Assembly (NCBI RefSeq): GCF_001544095.1
Contig: NZ_BCPT01000008.1
Coordinates: 1-64,000 of the forward strand
Source of the DNA: Enterococcus casseliflavus NBRC 100478
GTDB taxonomy: Bacteria > Bacillota > Bacilli > Lactobacillales > Enterococcaceae
Length of the DNA: 64,000 nucleotides
Direction of reading: 5' to 3'
Shown: positions 35,834 to 45,187 of the stretch, piece after piece
Layout of the letters: the number at the start of each line of letters is the position of its first letter
Position numbering within the stretch: position 1 is the first letter of the stretch
The notes under the pieces: generated by a model
The model's input: only the letters and a program-made list of their open reading frames with translations
What the model was told of the DNA's origin: nothing
Database searches by the model: none
Translations under genes and position numbers: made by a program

Positions 35834-36382
35834 GTGAATGCCAAGAAACAGTGGATCGATCGTTTTTGGCTAGTCGTAAAATATGCCTTGATCGCCTTTG
35901 CAACAGCCTTCTTGATTCGGGCATTTTTACTGATTCCGGTTCCTGTTGAAGGGAACTCCATGGAAGGAACGTTGCAACAAGGAGATATGGTAGTCATCGA
36001 AAAGATTTCACCGATCCAGCGTTTTGATGTCGTTGTTTTCCAGCTGCCAGATGGTTCGACCTATATCAAGCGGGTGATTGGCTTGCCGGGTGAGTCGGTG
36101 AAATATGTCAATGATCAGCTTTACATTGATGATGAACCGGTAGATGAAGATTTTCTAGTGAAAAACCGCAGCAACGATCATGAGTCTGCCTCTTATACCA
36201 ATGATTTTGATTTGGAATCTTTATTGGGCGTTGAGAAATTAGGCAAAGACAGTTATTTTGTCATTGGTGATAATCGACGTGCCTCTAAAGATAGCCGCTC
36301 CTTTGGTCCTATATCAGGCGATGCGATTTTAGGCAATGCCCGCTTTGTTTATTATCCATTGACTCATATTCGGCTGATTTAG
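35834..36382 (+). CDS. lepB: Signal peptidase I
   Basis: This membrane serine protease removes Sec/Tat signal peptides. The 182-residue protein has one N-terminal span (about 13-33), Ser42 in EGNSMEG, the general base Lys79 in YIKRVIGLPGE, and the closing box GDNRRASKDSRSFGP. It starts at GTG 35834 after GGAGGT. Its nearness to a pilus locus is of interest because class I peptidases process pilin signal peptides, but this copy is of the housekeeping type. Confidence 0.94.
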   Translation: MNAKKQWIDRFWLVVKYALIAFATAFLIRAFLLIPVPVEGNSMEGTLQQGDMVVIEKISPIQRFDVVVFQLPDGSTYIKRVIGLPGESVKYVNDQLYIDDEPVDEDFLVKNRSNDHESASYTNDFDLESLLGVEKLGKDSYFVIGDNRRASKDSRSFGPISGDAILGNARFVYYPLTHIRLI

Positions 36383-36414
36383 ACTGAGAAAAATAGAATG
36401 TTCCTAACTAAACA

Positions 36415-36455
36415 TCCCCCCTTGGAATCATCTGTTGATTCCAAGGGGGGATTTT
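36415..36455 (+). terminator. Very strong lepB terminator
   Basis: A perfect 16-bp stem (36415-36430 with 36436-36451, including six G-C pairs) with a 5-nt loop, followed by TTTT. It insulates the pilus regulator region. Confidence 0.9.
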
Positions 36456-36511
36456 GTATAGCAATGATCCTTTTTCAAAAGGATGTGGTTTGTATCGAGA
36501 AAAGGGTGGAC

Positions 36512-38005
36512 TTAGGCGCTATTGGCAGTTATTCTTTTTATTTTTTCATTAAAAGCAGCCAAAAGTTTCTGACACAAATTCGTTTCAAAATCACGGTAAC
36601 GGCAAAAATCAATGATCGCCGTGTTTTCCTCAGTTGTAAAAGGAGGTAAAAGCTGTGGGGAACTCAGAATATAAAAGTCAAAAGGTTCCTCTGTTGGCAG
36701 CGTGATCCGTTCAATTTCAACATAGGGCAATCGTTCACATATATTAAACACTTCCATTGAGACCAAGTAATTGGATACATAGACAAAAGCAACTTTAAGC
36801 TTATATTTCTGTTCCTTTTCGATGTAAATGGGGTAAAGCAAACACGCTTGATAAAAAGCAAGATCCGTATAACAGGCTTTTAACCACTCGTAGCCTTTGC
36901 GGTTTGCTATTTTACGCCAAAAGCTCTGAATCGTATTTGTCAAAATCGTATGTAATGGGTACTTATCTTTGATTATAGTAGCTTCAAAAAAATTTAAAAG
37001 AGGAACTTTTTGCTTGAATATGCAGAACTTCAGCAATGTAAGATATGTATTCATATAAAGAAACGATTGTTGGTCGAAATCAAAATCACAGAGAAATTTT
37101 TGGCAGTGTGCTTCAAATTCAGCCATCAGTTCCTTTAACTCCGATTTTTCATGCTTGTAACAGTCTTGAATGATCGGAAGGCGCACGTCTGCCGCTGAAG
37201 TTAGCATTGGCCAGTAATAAAAAAGGAAAAACAAAGCATTGATCTCAAGAATATCTATAGCTGAATCAATGATTTCAAAAAACGCTGAAAAGAAATCAAG
37301 ATTTTCACCACTGGGAATAAAGGACTGGTTCGTTAACTGATAAAGATTTGTCGCGTGGCCATTCTTGATACGAAATAGACAGATTTTGCAATGAAGCAAG
37401 GCTTCTTTTTTGCCAATCTCATACTTGCTTTTGTACTTCGTTCCTTCGTAAGTCACAAAAAGTTCTTCGATCTCTTGATCAAATGCCTTCGCCAAACTAT
37501 CTCCTAAAGAAATGTGCCAGATAAAATTAAACAATAAGATGCGAATCACCATCTCCGAACCTGTAAGTGCCATAGCGGACTGATTTAACGTCACGTTGAA
37601 TTCTTTCAAATGGTCTTGCAGCTTCTTTGTTTGCCGAAAGCAAGTCGAACGACTGATATAGTTTCTTTGGCAAAATGCCAGTAAACTTTCATCTTGATTG
37701 GTCAAGATGCTTAACAATAATTTGTAAGAAATACTTTCTTGCGCTAAAAATTGCTGATATTGGTTGTATTCAATCAAATTTTTAGGAAGATTCAGGGTGT
37801 TTTTATGTAATGAAAGATTCACTGGGGAGAGATTTTGCAAGTCGATTTGGATCGAGGAAAGTAAACTTTTCAATCGTGTTGCACTTAAGTGGGTCAGATT
37901 TTTCACGAACTCTAGGTTGTATTCACCCGGAGCAATTGATAATAGTTTTCCGTAGAGTCCGATTTTGTCTAACGCTCGGGTATCTAAGAGTATTTTTTCA
38001 ATCAA
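36512..38005 (-). CDS. Mga/AtxA-type transcriptional regulator (EbpR-like position)
   Basis: This 497-residue regulator has N-terminal helix-turn-helix regions (about 15-60 and 85-135, FCQRNYISRSTCFRQTKKLQ), PRD-like central domains, and a C-terminal EIIB-like part. It is divergent from the pilus operon across a 340-bp gap, the same arrangement as ebpR-ebpABC of Enterococcus faecalis, where the Mga-type protein activates pilus genes. The assignment to pilus control is from position and family; the direct target is not shown. Many PRD-type histidines are not obviously conserved, so phosphotransferase control is uncertain. Confidence 0.82.
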   Translation of the reverse strand: MIEKILLDTRALDKIGLYGKLLSIAPGEYNLEFVKNLTHLSATRLKSLLSSIQIDLQNLSPVNLSLHKNTLNLPKNLIEYNQYQQFLAQESISYKLLLSILTNQDESLLAFCQRNYISRSTCFRQTKKLQDHLKEFNVTLNQSAMALTGSEMVIRILLFNFIWHISLGDSLAKAFDQEIEELFVTYEGTKYKSKYEIGKKEALLHCKICLFRIKNGHATNLYQLTNQSFIPSGENLDFFSAFFEIIDSAIDILEINALFFLFYYWPMLTSAADVRLPIIQDCYKHEKSELKELMAEFEAHCQKFLCDFDFDQQSFLYMNTYLTLLKFCIFKQKVPLLNFFEATIIKDKYPLHTILTNTIQSFWRKIANRKGYEWLKACYTDLAFYQACLLYPIYIEKEQKYKLKVAFVYVSNYLVSMEVFNICERLPYVEIERITLPTEEPFDFYILSSPQLLPPFTTEENTAIIDFCRYRDFETNLCQKLLAAFNEKIKRITANSA

Positions 38006-38348
38006 ATGATCACCTTCTTATTTTATTAATAACTTATTTATATAACGGTGTAAAGACACGTCTCAAAACTTTTGCTTTTTTTTAGAAAAATTGAGACAAA
38101 TTTTTCATAGAACTGTCTCATAAAGAACAAAAATAGAAATCGCAGGTGAAAAACAATAGTTTTTTTACATTATTAAATAACATATCGATAATGAATTAAC
38201 TTTAAAATAACCAGCTTTTTTTCATTATGAATAACTACAGGTGTGCCAATTAGTTCTATTTTTCAGAAAATAAAAAAAAGAGGTGTCTTTTGCTTCTTTC
38301 TTGTATGATCAGCTTGTAATTTTTGATTCTTTGAAAGGAGGTCTTTTT
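38006..38348. promoter_or_regulatory. Divergent regulatory region between the Mga-like gene and pilus operon
   Basis: This AT-rich 340-bp gap is without a gene. The hexamer GTCTCA/TGAGAC occurs three times in 61 bp: 38060-38065 (GTCTCA), 38092-38097 (TGAGAC) and 38115-38120 (GTCTCA). The last two form an inverted repeat TGAGACA...TGTCTCA with a 15-nt centre. These are candidate operator sites. The pilus ribosome site AAAGGAGG lies at 38335-38342. Confidence 0.5.
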
Positions 38349-41300
38349 ATGTTTTTGACAAAGAGACACCACTGGTTCTCTTTCATTTTCTGTATGTTAG
38401 GGGGGATATTATTTTTCATTTATTCGAGTTTGCAAATAAACGGGACAGCAAGTGCACAAGAAGAAAACACGATCACTATTGCTGAAACGAAGCAAGTCAA
38501 GCTGACTGGTCACCAAGAGGGCACTCAATTTTCTTTATGCTATCAGCTACCACAAAAAAACAAACAGCAGCGTCTCTGGGTACAACTATACGCGATCGAT
38601 GAAACGAAGGAACAGTTGTTATTAAAAACAAGCAATGAAGAGATGACTCAAGTCAAGGATGATTCCGCACAGTCTTGGCTTACAACCCAAGATTTCTTGC
38701 AAACACCAACGGAACAAGAACTAATCTTTCAGCTGCCTGAAGAAACGAAAAAGCTAAAAATGATGATTCAGATCGAAGAATATGACAAGGAAGGTGAAGT
38801 ATCGTACAACATACTGTCTTCGAATGAATCAGTTTTTGAAATCCCACTTGCCACAAATTCTGCTTCTTCAGAAACATCAGAAGTCAATTCTGGCACTGGA
38901 TCCTCTTCAGAAGCCGTGAGTGAGTCGACCTCGGAGCAAGCGTCGAATGAAGGCTCAAAAGAAGTTTCGAACGAAGAAACGAAGGAAGAGACAAATGAGA
39001 CAGGAACGGCGACAAGTGCTTCTGAAGAGGAAACGCTCACTGAACCATTTAAACAAGAACGTCTTTATCAAAAAACGAGCGTTTCACAGACTTTTGCTTC
39101 GATTGAACCAGATTATACGACAGACCAAAGCGGGACGTATCCTGCGGCGAACTGGAAAACCGATGAAAAGAGCAACGTCTTAAATCATCAGGGGAACAAG
39201 GATGCAGGCGAAACGTGGGACGGCATAACTACATGGAATGGCGATCCAGCAAATTTGACCCATTCATATATTGAATATGGTGGTGTAGGAGACGAAGCAG
39301 ATTTCGCGCTACGAAAATTTGCCAAAGAGACGAATACCCCGGGACTATTTGATGTTTACCTAAATGTACGAGGGAATGTTCAACGTCAAATTGATCCTAT
39401 CGATGTCGTGTTGGTAGTGGACTGGTCAGGCAGTATGAATGAGATGGGACGGATCGCAGAAGTGAAAAAAGGCGTGGATCGCTTTTTGAATCAAATTGAA
39501 GGAAGCGGTATTCAGGATAGTGTCTACATGGGCTATGTCGGTTATTCCAGTGATGGCAGCAATTACCAAAACAAAACCTGCCAATTAGGAAAATTTTCTG
39601 AAGTCAAAGAGACGATCCGAACGATGACGCCAGAAACAGCAGCGGGGGGGACCTTTACCCAAAGAGGGCTGCGCCAAGCAGGGGATATGCTATCGACGCA
39701 AAATGGACATAAGAAAGTCATCGTTTTGCTAACAGATGGTGTACCGACTTACAGTTATCATGTGTCTAAAGTGCATACCCAGGCAGACGGCAGTTATTAT
39801 GGAACCGCCTTTTCTCTTACTCAAGACCAGCCGATGAATACATCGTTTCTCTACAATGGCTATTTTGCGTTTGATCAACAGAACAATTATAAATGGATCA
39901 ACAATACCTTTATCGCCACGATTGGTGAAGCGATGGCGTTAAAAGAACGCGGCATCGAGATTCATGGGTTGGGGATTCAACTGCAAGGAGATCAAACCGC
40001 TGGGTATACAAAGGCCGATGTCGAGAAAAAAATGAGACAGATGGTTTCTGCTGATGAAGACGGCCATCTTTATTATGAGTCAGCCAATGAAGCAGCGGAT
40101 ATTGCCGACTATCTCGAGAAAAAAGCCCTTCACATTGCGGCAACAGTCACCGATGGCGAGATTACTGACCCCATTTCGCAGCCATTTGTCTACGAAGAAA
40201 ATAGCTTGTCCGTCAAAAGTGTCGGGTCTGCTGCTCTAACGGTGCAGCCTGACATTTCGATGTCTGACAATACAATCCATGCTTCAGGTCTTTATTTAGG
40301 CGAAGGGCAAGAACTGCAAATTCATTATCAAGTGCGGATTCAAACAGAAGCAGCGGATTTTAAACCAGATACTTGGTATCAAATGAATGGCGAAACGGTA
40401 TTTTATCCGAATCATCAGTCCGATCAAAAGGCATTGTTTGGTGTGCCATCCGCCAAAGCACCTGGGAAGGAGGTGACGATCAAAAAGCACTGGGAAGAAT
40501 ACGATGGCGATACCTCCAGTCGTCCCGAAACGATCTATTTTGAAATAAGCAGGAGTCCTGTCAGCAATGAGAATAGCTGGCAAACAGGGTATCTCAAACT
40601 TACTGAGACCGATGCCCAAGATCAGACAACTTGGGAACGAAGCAAGGTTTACGCGCTTTCTGAAAAGGATGGGACGGAGTACGAAGAAACCCGTTTACTG
40701 CCGCTGTATAACAATCAAGGAGAAACTTTTGATTATCAAGTCACAAATGAACGAGCAGTGGCAGGTTATGAAGCGACAAAAGTGGACGCTTATACATGGA
40801 AAAACACAAAGGCGTTTGTGCCCTTGGCATTAAACCTGATCAAAAAATCCGCTGTAGGAGAGGTGAAGCTGACAGGTGCCATTTTTGAATTAACGGGGGC
40901 AGGGGAGACAGTGACCCTTGTGGATCAAGGGGATGGAACGTATGGGCTGCCAGCAGATATTGTGTTGCAAAAAGATCAGACCTATCGTTTGGAGGAAGTC
41001 ACTGCACCGGCGGGACATCATTTGTCTAAGCAGACAGAGTGGCTAATTCATATCGATGCGCAAGGGAATACGACGATCGATGGGCAACCCGTCACAGTGG
41101 ACGATCATACGATTACGCTGGAGATCACCAATCCGTTTACAGAAATTCCAGTTGCTATTCGAAAATATACGGTACAAAAAGAGCAGCAAGTACTGTTAGC
41201 TGGGGCTGTCTTTTCTCTGCAACAAAAAACAGCAGCGGGGGATTATCAAGAAATTGCCTCAGAAACATCGAATGATGTGGGGATGGCTGAATTTACGATC

Positions 41301-41924
41301 CTTGAGCCGGGCGCTTATCGCATCTCAGAAACAGCCGGTCCGCTTGGATACGATACGATTGCTGGTGATTATGAGTTTGTCGTTGGTTCAGACGGAAAGA
41401 TCCAGTATCAAGGGGAAAACGTCGCTGCAGCTGCCAACTGTTGGACTCTTACCCATGGCAATCAGTTAAAACCTTTTGATTTGGTTGTCAATAAACAGGA
41501 TGAACTGGGACAAGCGCTAGAGGGAGCCAAATTCCGCTTAAGCGGAAACGGTCAGACGATAGAATTACCAGAATCCCAAGAATCGCTAGCGGTATTTCAT
41601 TTCCATGATCTAACACCAGGCAGCTATACCTTAGAAGAAATTGTTACGCCTACAGGCTATGCTGGTTTAACAGCACCTGTGAAAATCAGGATCGAAGAGG
41701 ATGGCAGTGTCTTGATTGACGAAAAATTGCAGCCGAATCTTCTTGTTTCTGGAGAAAAGAACAATCAAATAGAATTGATCGTCACCAATCAAGTGAAAGT
41801 GTCTCTTCCTGAAACAGGAGGGAATTGGCAAGGGTGGCTGGCGATTCTTTCAGCAGGTCTGCTAGTCCTTTTAGCTAGTAGCTATTTGTACGTTAAGCGC
41901 AAAGATAAGCCTTCATTAAAGTAA
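38349..41924 (+). CDS. Pilus tip-like adhesin with VWA domain and LPETG anchor
   Basis: This is a 1191-residue surface protein. ATG 38349 follows AAAGGAGG; an upstream in-frame TTG would add 22 residues before the signal peptide. Order of parts: signal peptide (about 1-38), beta domain, a low-complexity Ser/Glu/Thr linker (about 170-235), a VWA domain with MIDAS DWSGS at 358-362 and LTDGVP near 461, three or more Cna_B/SpaA-like beta domains (about 690-1145, each ending in a YRLEE- or YTLEE-type Glu motif for isopeptide bonds), LPETGG near 1154, a span and a Lys/Arg tail. VWA pilins such as EbpA sit at pilus tips and bind host proteins. The ligand is unknown. Confidence 0.88.
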   Translation: MFLTKRHHWFSFIFCMLGGILFFIYSSLQINGTASAQEENTITIAETKQVKLTGHQEGTQFSLCYQLPQKNKQQRLWVQLYAIDETKEQLLLKTSNEEMTQVKDDSAQSWLTTQDFLQTPTEQELIFQLPEETKKLKMMIQIEEYDKEGEVSYNILSSNESVFEIPLATNSASSETSEVNSGTGSSSEAVSESTSEQASNEGSKEVSNEETKEETNETGTATSASEEETLTEPFKQERLYQKTSVSQTFASIEPDYTTDQSGTYPAANWKTDEKSNVLNHQGNKDAGETWDGITTWNGDPANLTHSYIEYGGVGDEADFALRKFAKETNTPGLFDVYLNVRGNVQRQIDPIDVVLVVDWSGSMNEMGRIAEVKKGVDRFLNQIEGSGIQDSVYMGYVGYSSDGSNYQNKTCQLGKFSEVKETIRTMTPETAAGGTFTQRGLRQAGDMLSTQNGHKKVIVLLTDGVPTYSYHVSKVHTQADGSYYGTAFSLTQDQPMNTSFLYNGYFAFDQQNNYKWINNTFIATIGEAMALKERGIEIHGLGIQLQGDQTAGYTKADVEKKMRQMVSADEDGHLYYESANEAADIADYLEKKALHIAATVTDGEITDPISQPFVYEENSLSVKSVGSAALTVQPDISMSDNTIHASGLYLGEGQELQIHYQVRIQTEAADFKPDTWYQMNGETVFYPNHQSDQKALFGVPSAKAPGKEVTIKKHWEEYDGDTSSRPETIYFEISRSPVSNENSWQTGYLKLTETDAQDQTTWERSKVYALSEKDGTEYEETRLLPLYNNQGETFDYQVTNERAVAGYEATKVDAYTWKNTKAFVPLALNLIKKSAVGEVKLTGAIFELTGAGETVTLVDQGDGTYGLPADIVLQKDQTYRLEEVTAPAGHHLSKQTEWLIHIDAQGNTTIDGQPVTVDDHTITLEITNPFTEIPVAIRKYTVQKEQQVLLAGAVFSLQQKTAAGDYQEIASETSNDVGMAEFTILEPGAYRISETAGPLGYDTIAGDYEFVVGSDGKIQYQGENVAAAANCWTLTHGNQLKPFDLVVNKQDELGQALEGAKFRLSGNGQTIELPESQESLAVFHFHDLTPGSYTLEEIVTPTGYAGLTAPVKIRIEEDGSVLIDEKLQPNLLVSGEKNNQIELIVTNQVKVSLPETGGNWQGWLAILSAGLLVLLASSYLYVKRKDKPSLK

Positions 41925-41978
41925 TTTTTCCATTAGCGAATGAAAAACGAAAAAAAAATTAGAAGAGAGGAAAGAACA

Positions 41979-43847
41979 ATGAAAAAGATTTTTAATCATA
42001 CGAAAATGGTTTGTCTCCTATTTTTACTTCTGCCATTTGTCTTTTTTGGAACGAAAAATCAGCAAGTATCCGCAGAGAGCAATTTGGCACAGGTCCATCT
42101 GCATAAAAAGAAAATGGTCAATCTGCCAGGTTCATTGATTCAAAATAGTGGGACTGAGACGGCAGAGTTTGATCAATACCAAGGCTTAGCCGATGTCACT
42201 TTTTCTGTCTATGATGTGACCACAGCATTTTATGAAAAACGATCTGCAGGGGCTTCCGTTGAAGAAGCCAAACGTCAAGTCCAAACCTTGACGCCTGGTT
42301 CCCCTGTAGCTAGCGGGAAAACAGATGCAGCCGGTGATTTGGTTCTTGAATTGCCGAAAAAACAAGCCGATCGGGATGCAGTTTACACCATTGTAGAAGA
42401 CCCTAAAGACGGTGTTACCACTGCTGAGAACATGGTGATCGCCTTTCCTGTGTACGAAATGATCCAACAAGCAGACGGGTCGTATGCTTACGGGGAAGAA
42501 GAATTAGACACGATTCATCTTTATCCTAAAAATACTGTCACAAATGAAGGAACGCTCCTTGTGAATAAACGAGGAACGGGGGAAAATGAACCACTGAATG
42601 ATGCGGAATTTGTTATCTCAAAGCAAGAAGGAAACCAACAGACCAAGAAATATATTTTAAGTGCAGCCGATGGACTTTATACGTGGACGACTGACAAACA
42701 AGCAGCGTACCGCTTTTTAACAGGTAAACAATATGCTGCTGGAGAAACGACCATCGATGTTGATGAAAACCAAAAAGGACAGTTAAAAGTTGAGCAGTTA
42801 GAAACAGGCACCTATCAATTAGAGGAAACGAAAGCCCCAAGTCAAGCCGCCTTGATCGAGCAAGAAACCATCAAGGATTTTTCGATCGCAGCAGGCAATG
42901 ACGTCACGGTTGAGTTAACAGTCAAGAATGACACGACAAATGTTACCAAAACAACACCACAATTAGACGGCAAAGACGTGGGAATCGGCGAAAGAATTCA
43001 ATATCACCTAACGGTCAATATCCCATTAGGTATCCAAGACAAAGTAGGAGCAGAAAACAAATACAAACATTTCCAATTGATCGATGCGCACGATCCAGCA
43101 TTGACTTTTGAAAACACAGCAGAGGGAGAAACTGGCTATGCGTTGTATGATGGAGAAAAGAAAATCGATTCAACGAACTATCAAGTAACGGAAAAAGAGC
43201 ATGGCTTTACGGTAACCATCAATCCAGAATTTGTGCCGCAATTAACGCCGGGAAATCAATTGCGCTTTGTGTATTATATGTATTTAAATGAACAGGCTAT
43301 GCCTATCAATGGCTTTAAGAATGAAGCAAATGTAGAAACAGATTTCATGACGGATCAAACACCGCCAAGCGTGGAAGTTTTGACAGGGGGCAAACGCTTC
43401 TTAAAAGTCGATGGGGCTGTGACCGCTACCGAAGCGCTGGCAGATGCAGTTTTTGTTGTACGAGATCAAGACCGTGATGATACCAACTACTTGAAAATCG
43501 AAGAGGGAACCAAACAGGTATCTTGGGTGCAAACAGCGGATGAAGCGACGAAATTTACCACAGGTACAGATGGATTGGTTGATATCATCGGGTTGAAATT
43601 TGGCACGTACTATTTGGAAGAAGTAAAAGCACCGAAAAATTACGTGCTGCTAACAAATCGCATCGCTTTTGAAGTCCATGAAACGTCTTATGGAACGAAA
43701 GAGCAATTGGGAGAGCCCGAAAAAGTTCCTAACCGCCGCAAAGGAACCTTACCAGCAACTGGTGGTGTCGGCACCTATTTAATGGGCGCAATCGGAGTGG
43801 TGATCGTTGGTTTAGCAGGGGGGTATTTTGTAAAACGGAAAGGGTAA
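41979..43847 (+). CDS. Pilus backbone pilin (SpaA/EbpC-type, LPATG)
   Basis: This is a 622-residue sortase-polymerised pilin. ATG 41979 follows AGAGGAAAG and starts a normal signal peptide ending near VSAES; an upstream ATG at 41940 has no ribosome site. The pilin motif LYPKN (Lys184) supplies the lysine joined to the Thr of the next subunit. E-box-like motifs are seen in GTYQLEETKAPS and GTYYLEEVKAPKNY. A D2-type isopeptide-forming domain covers the middle (about 320-480). LPATGG begins at 591 and is followed by a span and a KRKG tail. These features mark it as the shaft protein of this operon. Confidence 0.9.
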   Translation: MKKIFNHTKMVCLLFLLLPFVFFGTKNQQVSAESNLAQVHLHKKKMVNLPGSLIQNSGTETAEFDQYQGLADVTFSVYDVTTAFYEKRSAGASVEEAKRQVQTLTPGSPVASGKTDAAGDLVLELPKKQADRDAVYTIVEDPKDGVTTAENMVIAFPVYEMIQQADGSYAYGEEELDTIHLYPKNTVTNEGTLLVNKRGTGENEPLNDAEFVISKQEGNQQTKKYILSAADGLYTWTTDKQAAYRFLTGKQYAAGETTIDVDENQKGQLKVEQLETGTYQLEETKAPSQAALIEQETIKDFSIAAGNDVTVELTVKNDTTNVTKTTPQLDGKDVGIGERIQYHLTVNIPLGIQDKVGAENKYKHFQLIDAHDPALTFENTAEGETGYALYDGEKKIDSTNYQVTEKEHGFTVTINPEFVPQLTPGNQLRFVYYMYLNEQAMPINGFKNEANVETDFMTDQTPPSVEVLTGGKRFLKVDGAVTATEALADAVFVVRDQDRDDTNYLKIEEGTKQVSWVQTADEATKFTTGTDGLVDIIGLKFGTYYLEEVKAPKNYVLLTNRIAFEVHETSYGTKEQLGEPEKVPNRRKGTLPATGGVGTYLMGAIGVVIVGLAGGYFVKRKG

Positions 43848-43870
43848 GTAAATGAGATGAAAAAAGCACG

Positions 43871-44767
43871 ATGAGTATCAGACGAAGAAATGGCGCAAAA
43901 GCACCAACTAGAAAAGTAACTTTATTGGATTTTCTGATGGGTGTTCTGCTGCTGCTAGGGGTTTTGATCATCAGTTATCCTTTTGTAAGTAATCAGCTCA
44001 ACACGTTTTTTGATCAACAGTTGATCAGTTTCTACCAGAGCCAAGCCAAAAAAATGAGTGAAATAGAAAAGCAACAAAAAAGGAACCAGTTGGAACGAGC
44101 GAATCAAGAGCTGGCACAGCAGCCCAGCAATCCTGGAATCAAAGAAACGCAAGATTTATCAGAAACAAGGGACTCAGAATCAGGCGATACACCTGATTAC
44201 TATGAACGACATACGATCGGTGTTTTAAAGATCCCCGTAATTGGTGTCGCTCTCCCGATTTTTGATCAAACCACCGATACGTTGTTAAAAAGAGGCGCAA
44301 CATTATTGGAGGGCGCTTCGTATCCAATAGGTGGTGAAGATACCCATGCGGTTTTGTGCGGACACCGAGGGTTAACGAGTGCAACGCTCTTTACTGATCT
44401 GCCTAAGCTGCAGATCGGTGATGAGTTTTATATCGAAACGTTTGATGATACATTGGCGTATCAAGTAGATCAGATAAAAACGGTCGACCCTGATGATACT
44501 CAGGCATTAAAAATTGTGAAAGGCAGCGATTACGTCACGCTGTTGACCTGTACCCCCTATATGGTCAATAGCCATCGTTTATTGGTACGGGGCAAAAGAA
44601 TTCCTTATGTTGAAGAAAAAGAAACAGCCGCCGCCAAAAAAGCACAGCAGCAAAAAGTAGGATTGATGCTAGGCGTGATCACTGTTCTTATCCTCCTCTT
44701 GTTGATTAGTAACAGGATTCAGCGGAAAAAACGTCTTCATTCGAATACTTCCATTGATGAAAAGTAA
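43871..44767 (+). CDS. Class C sortase (pilus polymerase)
   Basis: This 298-residue membrane transpeptidase cleaves LPXTG and links pilins covalently. It has an N-terminal span (about 16-36), a Gln/Glu-rich stem, and the catalytic domain with His165 (LCGHRG), Cys227 in LLTCTP and Arg in SHRLLVRGKR. A C-terminal span (about 257-278) is typical of class C. The usual lid DPW/DPF motif is not obvious; TPDYYERH occupies that region. The gene lies 23 bp after the shaft pilin, completing a compact two-pilin operon. The ribosome site is weak. Confidence 0.92.
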   Translation: MSIRRRNGAKAPTRKVTLLDFLMGVLLLLGVLIISYPFVSNQLNTFFDQQLISFYQSQAKKMSEIEKQQKRNQLERANQELAQQPSNPGIKETQDLSETRDSESGDTPDYYERHTIGVLKIPVIGVALPIFDQTTDTLLKRGATLLEGASYPIGGEDTHAVLCGHRGLTSATLFTDLPKLQIGDEFYIETFDDTLAYQVDQIKTVDPDDTQALKIVKGSDYVTLLTCTPYMVNSHRLLVRGKRIPYVEEKETAAAKKAQQQKVGLMLGVITVLILLLLISNRIQRKKRLHSNTSIDEK

Positions 44768-44845
44768 GGATCGTTCGTTTTTCTCACTAAGTAGAAGAAA
44801 ATGACTTTTTAACCTTAGTCAGAATGAAACATGTCGTGTGAAATA

Positions 44846-44854
44846 TGGTACAAT
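44846..44854 (+). promoter_or_regulatory. Extended -10 promoter of the candidate RNA
   Basis: TGGTACAAT is an extended -10 element (-10 TACAAT at 44849-44854) with only a weak -35 (TGAAAC at 44825). Predicted start near 44861. Confidence 0.5.
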
Positions 44855-44860
44855 AACTAA

Positions 44861-45085
44861 GATAAAAGATAGCAAAAAAGCAGTCAGACTATTGTGAGTG
44901 TGTTAGGAAAAACCAAAATAAAGCGTTAAGGATGCTTCATTCAACCACTTCCCCAAAATTAAAAGTCAAGGAGCGTTGAAACAAACGCGCTCGAAGCTTT
45001 TCCTATGCACCAGGTTGAAAAAAGAACATTGATCCGCAAACAGTTCAGCTAGTTTGCTGCACTGATGGGACTCTCTGACTCAAAA
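44861..45085 (+). ncRNA. Structured RNA candidate upstream of rbgA (6S-like architecture possible)
   Basis: No coding frame fits this 420-bp gap, but a nested fold does. A closing stem AGTCAGA (44882-44888) pairs with TCTGACT (45074-45080). An inner stem TTCAACC (44940-44946) pairs with GGTTGAA (45013-45019). An apical part pairs AAAAG (44961-44965) with CTTTT (44997-45001) and GAGCG (44971-44975) with CGCTC (44988-44992). A side hairpin GCAAAC/GTTTGC (45036-45057) lies on the 3' side of a large internal bubble. Length of about 200 nt, one long rod and a 3' side hairpin in the bubble resemble 6S RNA; an rbgA leader is the alternative. No clear terminator is seen near 45085. The fold is seen by eye only. 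Confidence 0.5.
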
Positions 45086-45187
45086 AAAGCAAGCAGCCTT
45101 CGTTCTTGTCACCTATAGACTACACGAATATAAAAACGACTGTCTTTTTTATCAATTCGAAGAAGTACCAAGGAGGAAAACGTTCAA

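Noticed and set aside
36398-36649. 83-codon plus-strand frame between lepB and the Mga-like gene
   Set aside because: It reads through the 16-bp lepB terminator and overlaps the Mga-like coding sequence. There is no ribosome site.
38860-39060. Possible CRISPR-like or tandem DNA repeat in the Ser/Glu-rich part of the VWA pilin gene
   Set aside because: The similarity is due to repeated Ser, Glu and Thr codons in a protein linker. There are no equal-length repeats with spacers.
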